A DNA stretch of 64,000 bases. It comes from Deroplatys truncata. Taxonomy: Eukaryota; Arthropoda; Insecta; Mantodea; Mantidae. Made by a program: the position numbers and the translations under genes. The stretch covers positions 19,683,001-19,747,000 of the forward strand of contig CM060979.1 of assembly GCA_030765065.1 (NCBI GenBank). The letters are read 5' to 3'. Under the pieces are notes generated by a model, which made no database searches, was not told where the DNA came from, and saw only the letters and a program-made list of their open reading frames with translations. Shown here piece after piece: positions 25,401 to 37,400 of this stretch (the first letter of the stretch is position 1; each line of letters opens with the position of its first letter).

Positions 25401-28400
25401 ACTTTGAGGCAAATTATATGGATGTGTTAATTTCAAAATGATTATTAATGTGATCAATATTAATTATGTTATTATGCTAATTGCATAATGAATTTTGAAA
25501 TACCGCTGGTTGAGCTGTTAACAAATTTGTTTTACTCCCAGTAGTTCACAACACCATAGCTAACAATCTGTCGCCTAGTGGCAGTAACTGTAACAACGCA
25601 AATAAACGAGTTGAAAAACGAAGCCGAAGATGTGATCAATTAGATTACGAAACATGTCCTGCATTGAATTTAATTAATGTTTACAATGTTAAGTGAAGTT
25701 TTGCTATAGATATTTATTGTTAAATTATACATATGCATCGTTTTAACTTCAGTGAACATGACCGTCATTAATGCATAAGCTATATGTAAAGGATTCGCAT
25801 AATGTTTTGTTTAAACATATTCCTGGAGAATCGCTATTAAGCACAGAGAAACAATGGATGAACATAAAGTTAAGTGGGCACTACAGTTTAAACCAAGTAG
25901 TTACTCCGCTTTAGATTGGGCACTCCATTTTGATATGTATAAAATCATTCAACAATTGGAGTATCCACTCATGGTCCTAATCAATTTGTACGAGGGCGAA
26001 TCAAAAAGTAAGTTACACTCGCATGCCACAAGAACACGCGTGTGTCGTGACCATGGCCAATGTGTAGCAAGCTATAGTAACTGCTGACATGTCTGATAGG
26101 AAGGGTGGTGTGGTATCTCGTCGTGTTGTGTATGCAGAGCGGGCTAGGCTCAATGGCATATCAACTGGATGTTCACTCCAAACTGGAGGTGCGTGCGACG
26201 ATTAGATTTCTATGAGCTAAACGGCTCAATTGCATGGATATTCATCATGTAGTCACTGCTGTATATGGTGAGCGTGCAATTTCTTGCCCAGGTATTGTAA
26301 AGTGGTGTACACAATTTGAGGCTGGACGCACGCTCTCACTGACGAATATTGCAATGGCAGGCCCGCAACATCCAGTACCGTTGCAAATGTTGAGTGTGGA
26401 TGTGATCATTAGAGAGAATGGCACATAACACTGCAGGAAATTGCTGCATGCTGAACATTTTGTATGGCAGTCAGTTCTCCATTGTTCACCAGCACCTTGG
26501 ATTTCGTAAACTGTGTTCCAGATGGGTCCCAAGGCTGCTCACCGATGTTTACAAGGGACGTTTCCAATCGTCACTGGCATTTTTACAACGGCATTCTGTG
26601 GAGGGCAACGAGTTTCTGCGGCGAATCATCATAGGGGATGAAACATGGCTCCACCACTTCACCCCCGAAACAAAGAGAACATCGATGGAATGGGTGCACA
26701 CCACAACGAAAGAAGCCCAAGGTCCAACCTTCAGCAGGAAAGGTGATGGCGACAGTGCTCTTTGACATGGAGCATGTGGTGCACGACAATCAACTCTGCT
26801 TCATATTATCAAACGTTGAACAAGTTGCTTAAGGCAATTAAAGAAAAGTGGTGGGGAAAATTGAGCACTGGTGTGATTTTTTGCATGATAATGCAACACC
26901 TCACACAGCCTGCCAAACGTCAGAATTGCTGCAGCAATTCAAATGGGAGGTATGGCAACATCCTCTACACAGACTTAGCGCCATGCAGTTACCATGTGTT
27001 CAGTAAAATGAAAAAGGATCTCTGTGGACGATTTTGAAACGATGAGGAGGTGAAAGCAGCTGCTTCCAGGTGGTTACATAACAATGGAGGTGATTTCTAG
27101 AAAAGTTGGTTGCCCGATCCAATAAATGTTTGCAGTCTCTTGGGGGCTATGTGGAAAAGTGAACTTACATTGTATAGCAGCGTTGCCTATGTATATATGG
27201 TTTAATAAATGGCCATAACTTGGAAGTGTAACTTACTTTTTGATTTGCCCTCGTAAGTGGGCACTCGCATTTTTGCTGTTATGTTGGACTTCCCACCTTT
27301 GTGCTACCTCCACAGTTCATTTCTTTACTTATTGTAGGAAGGAAAGAAGTAGTAGTAGTTTAACGCTCGTGGCCCTTTGATGATCTCCATTGCCTTTTGT
27401 TTTAAAATAATAAAATTTAAATATAACTGCTAATTTTTGTTTTCAATTATTTGAAAGTAAAATTACATTACGCTCTATACGAAATGTTTGTCATACTGGA
27501 ATAAAATGTATTTGCATGTTTTCAAGGAATGTATGTATGTTAAACAATTATTAAAGCCTCATTTGCAATTTGAAAAATGTTTTATTACAACACTTACTAG
27601 TGTGGAAATCCATGAATTATCCTTATTTCATCCCTTCTTATTTGTACTCTTTGACGAATCATAACATTATTTTCTTCCACGCCAACCTCATCACTGTTTT
27701 CTGGTTCATCCACTCTATAATCTTCATCCTTAAGATGCTTAGCAAGGTTGTCCAAAATGAAACAACACATGATGAGCTGAGGAACTTTTTCTATGCTTAT
27801 CCGCATTTTATTCTGCAGTATGGGAAAGCATTGTTTGAGTTGCACAAAATAATTATAACATTTTATTTAAAGGTGAGTCGGAATTGTTACACTAACATCA
27901 CTTAAGTTTACTCACTTAACATGTTTCGGGAAACCGTTGTTCCCATCCTCAGAAGTTAATTCGACTGGCCCGTGTTGTTGGTGTTTCCGTTTTTTGGACT
28001 GGATCCTGTGGTGGAGAAATGTACTTCCAGAGAGGATTTGGTGGCGGCAAATCAAAATTCATTAGATGTGTGTTGTGTTTTGGAATGGTGATCTTCTCCC
28101 ATGCATCTAATTCTGCTGCAAATTTGGCTGGTTTGACTAATGTAATATTGGGTTTGATGTGATTAGTGATCCAAAAATGGTGTGAAACTGCAGATTTGTC
28201 CATTTGTTTGTATTTAATACATCTCATGTGCTCCTAGTTTCTAAGTTTCTTTTTGTCTTACCTATGTATACTTTATTGCAATCTGAACAATTGATTTTAT
28301 AGATTCCAGCTTTTTTGTCTTGTGGAATGGGGTCTTTTAACTTGTTACAAAGTAATTTCTCTATGTTAAATTTGTTCTGTGGAGCTAGGCTGATGTTATG

Positions 28401-31400
28401 TTTCATGAAAATCTTCTTAAATTTGTGAAATGTTCCTGGGTGGTATGTGAATTTCTTGAACTTTAGCTTTTTATCTTGCTGGCTGAGATTTGTTGTGTTT
28501 CTGATGTGCATCTGTCGTTTGAATTTTGCAATTTTTTTGTCAATAGTTGCTTTGTTGTACCCATTATGTATTGCTGTGTCTACTATATGCTGGTATTCTA
28601 ACTGGTATTCTTTTTTATTTAAGGGGGTATATACCAGTCTATGTGTTAGGCTGTTTAGTACTGCATGTTTGTGTGTGGTTGGATTGAAACTCTTATTTTT
28701 TATGTAATTAGTAGAGTGTGTTGGCTTCCTGTATATGCCAAAGGTTAGGTACTTTTGTTCTCTGATGATTTTTAGGTCTAAAAATGGTAGCATGACTTCT
28801 TTTTCTATTTCTATGGTGAATTTTATTGATTGGTTCTGTAGGTTTAGTAAGGCTAAGGAGTCTTGTATGAACCTATTAGGGACAACAGCGAAGATGTCGT
28901 CAACATATCTGTGCCAAACTTTAAACATGTATGGAAAGGAAGTTGTTATGTGTGTTTCTAAGTAGCTCATAAATAAATCTGCCAAGAAGGGTGAAAGTGG
29001 GTTGCCCATGGTTAGACCAGTTGGTTGTTGATAGAACTTCTTATTGAAACTAAAACAATTTTGTGCAATGCATAAATCAGTAAGTTGTATGAGGTCTTCT
29101 ATTTCTTCTTCAAGTAGGTTAGTCTGCTGTAGCCATTTCTTTAATTGACGCAGGAGTTGATCTGTAGGGACACTTGGAAATAGTGCAGTGACATCAAAGG
29201 AAACTAATCTGTCTTCTGGTTCGAGTTCCAGGGATTTTATCTTCTGTATTAAAAAACCCAATATTACATTAGTCAAACCAGCCAAATTTGCAGCAGAATT
29301 AGATGCATGGGAGAAGATCACCATTCTAAAACACAACACACATCTAATGAATTTTGATTTGCCGCCACCAAATCCTCTCTGGAAGTACATTTCTCCACCA
29401 CAAGATGCCACCACAGGATCCAGTCCAAAAAACGGAAACACCAACAACACGGGCCAGTCGAATTAACTTCTGAGGATGGGAACAACCGTTTCCCGAAACA
29501 TGTTAAGTGAGTAAACTTAAGTGATGTTAGTGTAACAATTCCGACTCACCTTTAAATAAATTCAATACACATCACTGTTTCTAGCTTCTTTTCATTACAA
29601 TATCAACGTAATTATAACATGTTCTCTTATTAAACATCGGTTATATGACCTTTGTTCTGAGATGTCAACTCTGAAGGTGATCATTAACAAGGTGTTAATC
29701 CATAATCAGTTTCTCCTAATAGAAGAGCACTGGATCTGCTCCATTGTATAATGTTTTATATATCTGAATTTTTTCATATTCTGGAATCGTAAACAGATCC
29801 TGGCCAAGAAGCATCTATTCTTGTGAATTCCTCCTCTGCATGCAAGTTAATGCTTGCAAAGTTCTTCCTGTATATATACGAGGACAGTCCAGAAAGTCCC
29901 AGACATTTTGGCCTATCGTGGCGATGAGTACGGCTAAAGCCGCCATCTTGGTGTCGGAACGTTCCTACATTCAGTACGCAGTACATCCAGCTGTGGTAGC
30001 GTGAGGACTTGCTTTCCTTACTGTGCTCTCTGAGTTGTTAAAATGTGCACTGCAATAGAAAATCCTGCTACTTGTGAAGTGCTGTTGGCTAAAAAGAACA
30101 AACCAATTGAAATTTATCGTCAACTTTGTGATGTTTATGGGTAGGGAGTAATGAGTGAAAGCCAAATCAGGCAATGGTGCATTGATTTTAAAAATGGCCG
30201 TACCAATGTTCACGACGAGGATTGCAGTGGTAAGCCTAGCCTTATGACTGATGAACTGTCAATGCAAATCAATGACAAAGTTCATGAAAATCGTTGTTTC
30301 ACGATTACAGAACTTTCGGAACATTTTCCCCAAATTTCACGGAGTGTGGTGCATCATATTGATGCTTTGATACTGACGCTGAACTGCATGCCGGTGTAAA
30401 CCAGTGGTTGAAGTTGCAGGCGGCAGATTTCTACAGAGAGGGTATTGAAAAACTTGTGCCACAGTATGATAAATGCCTCAATTTGAATGGCGATTATGCA
30501 GAAAAATAGCTTAAGAGTGTGCCTTTCAAATGTAGATAATAAACATTGATATTTGCATTTTGTTAATTGTTTATTTCAAAACGTCTGGGACTTTCTGGAT
30601 TACCCTTGTATTTGTCACCATGTATAGCTGGTTTCAGTATGGGGATATGTGTACAATCTATGGCTCCTATAGCTGAAGGACAATAATAGTTTTCTTGCGA
30701 TTTCTCCTTTGCTTATTGTAAATCTTCATATGTGGATGGAAACTTGATCCATATATGGGATTTTTGCAAAATTTTTGTTTGAGACACTTGATACAGTTCT
30801 TGACACTGTTGATTAGTAGATACCAATGTCCTCCCCTACACCACTTTGAAACACCGGATCCCCTTTGTAACGTAAAAAATGCCCTCATTTTCTCTTTTCT
30901 TAATGTACCACCTCTTGCTCCTTGATTTTCATCCAGGAAATGATTGCTCATTCACTCAACTGGGTTTGTTAAACCTATATAATTTGCAAAAATCCACTTC
31001 TTGTGACACTCTACACACTTTGTATACCTTTTTGGGGCAAAAAACCAGCATGGCACTAAGAACATCCATCCTCTACAGGATTGAGTCTGCTATTGAGGTC
31101 ACCTACATTATTGAGAGTTGGCACTCTATTGGATTATGCACACGAAAATGTGAGTAGCTACTCACAGAATAGGCACTTTCGGATGGAGTAGGCACTCCAA
31201 GTTCAGAGTGCACACTCATACTGTTTTGTATTCTGAACCGAGTGCCTATTTTAGAAAGAGGAGTTTTGAGTAGACACTCATTATTATGCATAAGCAATGA
31301 TGGCAATGTAACAAATTGTACATAGAATAAGAGCTGAAGCTTTCCTGACAGCATGACTAAATTTTCTTGAGCTTGTAGCCAGATAAATGGTTTGAAACCC

Positions 31401-34400
31401 ATGTTTTGAAGGTGAGAATGTAGATACAGAAAATTTTGCTTGACCATTCTGCTGGAGATAGTGTTCAAGGAAAACATATTACTACAGGTTGGAAGAAATC
31501 GCAACACCTAGGAACAAATTGTGGCATAAAATAGAATTGTAATACAATAGTATATTAATAAATAGTGTGAATTCATTGCATTGAAAGATATACTCTGAAT
31601 TGCTAAAAAATATAATAAAAAGTTAGTTAAATTCAAAATTTAATGGAAAATTATTGCTCTCCTGCTGCCACACCCTGTAGATAAGAAGAGAGTCTCATCG
31701 CTCAAACATCAAACACAATCGTCCAAATTAAAAACAGCTAAACTTTCTCTATTCACTATGGTTTATTACTTTCTCTACTACGTATAGTAAGTAGGGGAAG
31801 TATTGTATTCCACCCAAAAATTTGATACCGACTTTTCACCGGAAATACATGTTTTGAGATCCCCTGAATCCAAAAAAAGCATTTTTGGAAACATGTCCAT
31901 GTGTGTGTCTGTCTGTCTGTGAACAGCATAACTCAGAAATGAACAGTCGAATAAACACCAAACTTGGTATTTAGGTTCAGTATCTTCCAGAGATGCGACA
32001 CGAAGGTTTTCAAGAAAATCCCCCCCACCACAGAGTACCCTTTACATGGAAAATTTTTCGAAAATTTTAAATTTCTCAAAAATGGCTCTAACGATTTTGA
32101 TTAAAATATCATATGTTTAAGATATTTTCATGACAAATAAAATGTATATCTTGAATTTTCTGGGAATGTCTCCAAAAGTATTCTTCATTGTGAACGACTT
32201 TTGGTAAACTGGTAAACCATAAGAGATAGACAAAATTTTACTACACAAAAGATGTAGATCGCGTTAAAATACACAATTTATGTCATATACATTTTTGTTG
32301 TTGAGTGAACCATTTTCGATTTTTCAATACTTATTTTCTCAAATGGGAATTCGTTATTCATTTTTTTTGTCTTGGATATGCAAAGAGTATTAATCTGTGG
32401 GAAAGGGAATGGTGCTGCACCTAGCAACCAGCTATTAAGAGATATGTATGTGCTTAAAGGCTACTGTATTTCTATATTGCCCTTGTAAATATACATTCCC
32501 CTTACATCTACAAGAAAATTAGCAATAAGATAGTCTGTAAATGTTTATCTCGATTAACATGAAGTAGATGGAGAATAAGCGTTTGTAAAAATAGTTTGTA
32601 CAAGAGTAGAGAAAGTCATGTGAGTGTAACACATCAGATTTTTTTTATATTTCTTTTGCAATGTATTGTTACAAAACCTTTATTTTTTTTCTTTTATTTT
32701 AGGATAACTGAGATTTACAGAAATGCTTTCATTACACATTTCATAGTAGGCAGAAAGAAGGTACAGGAGATGCTATAGTTAAATATTTTAGAACAGGACG
32801 CTATATGCTGGCCTTGAAATTCCATACTTTCCCATAACATTGTGAGAAAAACTGAATGATGACCACTTAAAAAAGTACCAAAGAATTAAAACCAATAATA
32901 ACAGATCTCTCAGAAATGACTGAAGCCACAAAAAAAGTTATTTGAAATAAATTGTGTGTTTTAAAGAGAGCCACATTTTCTATGTAGAGCATTTTTTACC
33001 AATCTTCTGGCAAGTTATAAAAATTCTTTCTGAATGAAAAGGACTTCATAGGATGTATTCAGAAAATTCAACATATACAATTTGTCTTAAATATGTATTA
33101 TTAAAATCATTATGAGAAAATAAAAAAGTATCAAAATATTTTTTTCATGTAAAGGGTAGTTTGGTGTGGAGGAATTTTCTTGAACATCTTTGTATCACAT
33201 TTTGGAAGGTACTAAACTTTAAATGCCAATTTTGGTGCTTATCCAACATTTCATTTTTGAGTTAAGCCCCCCTCCCACATGCACACACACACACATGCAC
33301 TTTTTTCTAAAAATGCCTTTTCTGGATTCATTGGGCCTCAAACATGATTTCCACTGAAGTCTTGACATCAAATTTTTGGGTGGAATGCAATACTTCCTCT
33401 TCTTACATGGTTAAGTAAAAACAGATTTTTACAATCATTCATTCACTAAATTCTCCAGGATCAAAAGTAATTTTGTCAGTTACATTAATGTTTGCAGCTG
33501 TTGATTTGGTAAAGTAACCACTATTACAATAATTTACATTTGATAAATTTATTAAATGAAAAACCCAGAAATTAAAGGTCTTGTAGTGTAAGTTGCCTTG
33601 AAATATATCTAAAATATTTGAATACCTTGAAGGTTTATTGGAATGCTTTAAGTTTATTAATCCAGAGTGTGATAGGTATAAACTCAATAAACGTACCTTC
33701 TGGAAAGTCTTTTTTGTAGCGAGAGATAACAAGCTCCTCCACTGAGGAAAATGTGGTCTCTCCTATGTCCATTTCAATGTAGACCTTTTTGTAACCAGGA
33801 AGGTTGCTAAAAATAAAAAAACAGCTATGATAGTTTGCAGTTTTATGACAGGTTTTAACATATATTTAAAATTACAAAATAAGAAAAGACATTCTGTTAT
33901 GGATCTTAGTTATACAACTTCACTGTAAACTACATATATGCAAGAAGAAGTGAAAAAAGTTATGTTTGATGTTAAAGCTGCAGAACTTTGGTTTACTTAT
34001 TATAAATTCTAGTGTTTTCATGATATACATTTTTGGAATAGTCATTTTAAATAAGTCTTTACTTAACTCTATTCTAAATTACAGCTATTATGTGTTAAGG
34101 TAATATTTACAGCATCTGAAAATCAATTTCCAAACATTCATTCTTTTATGTTTCACAAATTAAGAAATGAATTAGTATACACAAAAATCATATGCAGGAA
34201 GCAAATCTTTTCTCTACATAGATATATCAAAAGAGGAGTCCTTAAAATTGAAAGTCTCTCTCCCTCTCTTCAGATTGTAATGGAGTATTCTTCGTTACGT
34301 ATATTTATGTCCATTGATCCATTGGCAAGCCTGTCTATTTTTTTTTTAAGTTTGTCATGTTGACTCAGCAATTACACCACTTCATCTTCAACACTCATTT

Positions 34401-37400
34401 GCTGTTGCTCTCGGCTTTTTGGCACCTCAGGACCTGCAGGTCTCTATTTAGACACAGGGACTTCATACAGAAGCTCCACGCTGCTCGGCTCTTCCCGTGG
34501 GCAGTTGGCTCATGGCCGATGTGAGGTTAAAGAGAGATCAGAACAGTTATTTAGTTATGGCTCATATCAGGACTGTATGGTGGGTGGGGAAGCATTTCCC
34601 ATTCATATTTGTTAAACGTTCCTCTCACTGGTAGGGCAGTATGTAGTCTTGCATTATCATGCAAAATGAGGACACCAGTTGCAAGCATGTCAGGCCTTCT
34701 TTGACGAACTTTCGGGCGCAAAATATTTTGCAGAAACAGCTTGTAGTACACACCTTTTGCAGACATCCCCTGGGGCACTCTAGCTATTGCTCCATGTCAT
34801 ACGAGGGTAATCCCAAAAGTAAGATCTCCAATCTTTTTTAAAATACAAAGAAACTTTTATTGACAACAAATGGTACATAGTTTTGAAGCTTTGACATTTG
34901 TCTATTTTTCCACATAATTGCCATTTCGGTCGATGCATTTTTGTAGATGCTGTGGCAGTTTTTGTATGCCCATGACATACCAGTTGCCGCCATGCTCTTG
35001 AAAAAGTGATGGACCTCATTTTTCACTTCAACGTCGTCACCGAAGCGCCTTCCAGCCAAATGTTCTTTCAACTTGGGACACAAGTGGTAGTCACTGGGTA
35101 CTAAGTCCGGACTATAGGGTGAATGGGTGATGGTTTCCCATCCAAACTGTTGCAGAAGATTCATGGTTTGACGGGCGGTGTGGGGGCGAGCATTGTCATG
35201 GAGAAGGCCTATACCCTTGCTCAACATTCCTCTTCTACGGTTCTGAATTGCCCGTCTGAGTTTTTTTAATGTCTGACAATACCTGTTGGCATTTATTGTT
35301 GTCCCAGGCTCCATAAAGTCGACCAACAGTATCCCCTTTCGATCTCAAAACACAGTTGCCATGACTTTACCGGCAGACTGTGTTCTCTTGAATTTTCGCG
35401 GCTTGGGTGAACCGGAATACTGCCACTCATGTGATTGTTGTTTGGTCTCAGGTGTGAAGTGGAAAGCCCAGGTTTCATCACCCGTGACCATTGATTTCAA
35501 AAGGTTGTCCTTTTCATCTGCATACCGTTGAAGAAATTGGTGGGAAGTTTCAGCGCGTTGCCTTTTGTGATCTTCTGTCAGCATTCTTGGGACCCATCTT
35601 GCGCACACCTTCCGAAATTTCAACTCTTCAATCAAAGTCCGATGAATAGTGCTTCGAGAAATCTCAGGAACAACAATGCAGAGCTCATCGAGAGTGATCC
35701 GCCGATCTTGAAGCACGATTTGTTCAACCTTTGCGATTGTTTCGCCAGAAATGGACGGTCTTCCGCTTCTTTCCTCGTCATGAATTTCCGTGCGACCATT
35801 TGCAAATTCTCTACACCACTTGCGGACATTTTTGACATCCATACAAGAGTCTCCATACACTTCCATCAACTGTTGATGAATTTCGACAGATTTAACCCCT
35901 TTTGCACTCAAAAAGCGAATAACTGCGTGAACTTCGCACCTAACGGTAGTGGCTAACGGGAGCTCCATTATAACTGGCTTCCAAGTCAAGACTGAGGGTG
36001 CTAAGGGATGTGCAGTGGTTTCTGAAGAGAGTGGAGGAAGGAAAAAAGCAGTAAGGCCAACATCCACACAGTTTCCCTGCGATCCCAGCGCTTTGGAGAC
36101 CTTACTTTTGGGATTACCCTCATACACAAAGATCATCAGTTTCACCTTTGATCGTTGGCGGTGGAATTTTTTTGGGCGTGGAAAGTCAGAACTTTTCCTT
36201 TATGATGACTGAGACCTCAGTTCTGGCACAAAACCTCACATCCAGGTTTCACCAAGTGCAACAATCCTTTTCAGAAACTGTTCTCCTTCTGGTCGATAAG
36301 TTGAAGCAATTCTTCTGCGACCTGCTTACTGCTCTTCACTCAGATCATGCGGAACTCATCTGGCAGCAACTTTTCTCATCTTTAACTTTTTAATAATGAT
36401 TCTGTAAACTGTAGTGACAGACATTCTGGCCTCATATGCAATTTCCTCACGTTTTTCATCGATCCTCTCTCAACAATAATCTAAGAGGTGTAGTCTGTTG
36501 CCTTCTACTTCTTGGGTTGTCCTGACCACTGTGATACCGTGCTACGATCCACTACATTAATCCCACACACCTCTCTCAAAGCATTGTAAATTTCAGTTGG
36601 TTCTTTCCATGTAGGAATGCTGGTCACTATGTGTAATATGACCTGACTCGATTTCAGCTTCCATTTTAAAACTGAATTACTCATGACACACCACGCAAAC
36701 CAGCAAACACATATACAATCTTCAAGCCTAAAGTGCAGGACTTTTGAAATGATCCTCGTATTTATTTTGTAGAACTAATCTGATACTATAGTATTTAAAA
36801 TATTTTTCAAATTTCTTAAAAGCCCAAGGGTATATTTCCAATCCCTATCCTCTATTTTCTTTAAAGTAGTAATTTGTGCCAACCTCTTTTGTTTCTTATC
36901 ATGTTTAATTATTTTGGCTTAATCATTTCTTATTATATAACTCAAAATGAAAATAACCTCACAGTTAATAGTGCTTCTGTTTTTAATATTTAAAACTAAA
37001 TATTTACTTTCTTTCTTTTAAAGGCATACCTACTTTTATCAGTGGTTGCCTTGTAATCCCATTCTCCTTCCATATATTATCATCTAGGCCCCTACATTTC
37101 ATGGTCTTCTTAGTACTCCCAAGTAAATCAAGGGCATCCTGTTTTCCTGTAACCTTCTGGAAACCAATTTATTATTTTCTTGAGCCATCTATCCATGGGA
37201 TTCACTGGATGTGACCATACTATTGTAATGATCAAGTTTCTTGGCTATCTACGAGGGTAATCCCAAAAGTAAGGTCTCCAAAGCACTGGGATCACAGGGA
37301 AACTGTTTGTGTGGATGTTGGCCATACTGCTTTTTTCCTTCCTCCCCCCACTCTCTTCCGAAACCACCGCACATCCCTTAGCGCCCTCAGTCTTGACTTG

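Larger units (their letters stand above)
27862..29609 (-). mobile_element. Penelope-like element PLE-A copy 2, 5'-truncated with inverted end
   Basis: This 1748-bp element is flanked by the 11-bp duplication AATTATAACAT (27851-27861, 29610-29620). The minus strand carries RT from motif A onward and the GIY-YIG domain. At about 29255 the coding region switches abruptly to an inverted copy of the C-terminal tail, which continues to a hammerhead-like motif and a 3' tail ending ATTACAATATCAACG. It shares more than 95 percent of bases by eye with copy 1 in the RT. It is inserted in the Harbinger relic. Confidence 0.88.
27580..31160 (-). pseudogene. PIF/Harbinger transposase relic, interrupted twice
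   Basis: Minus-strand pieces in order: ENQGARGGTLRKEKMRAF and VGEDIGIYQSTVSRTVSS (31000-30750); AIGAIDCTHIPILKPAIHGD (first Asp, 30665-30612); NFASINLHAEEEFTRID and SWPGSVYDSRI (second Asp region, 29876-29775); LQNKMRISIEKVPQLIMC (27840-27750). Together they form a Harbinger-type DDE nuclease. It is broken by a mariner derivative (29879-30608) and by PLE-A copy 2 (27862-29609), plus its own frameshifts. Outer TIRs were not resolved. Confidence 0.8.
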
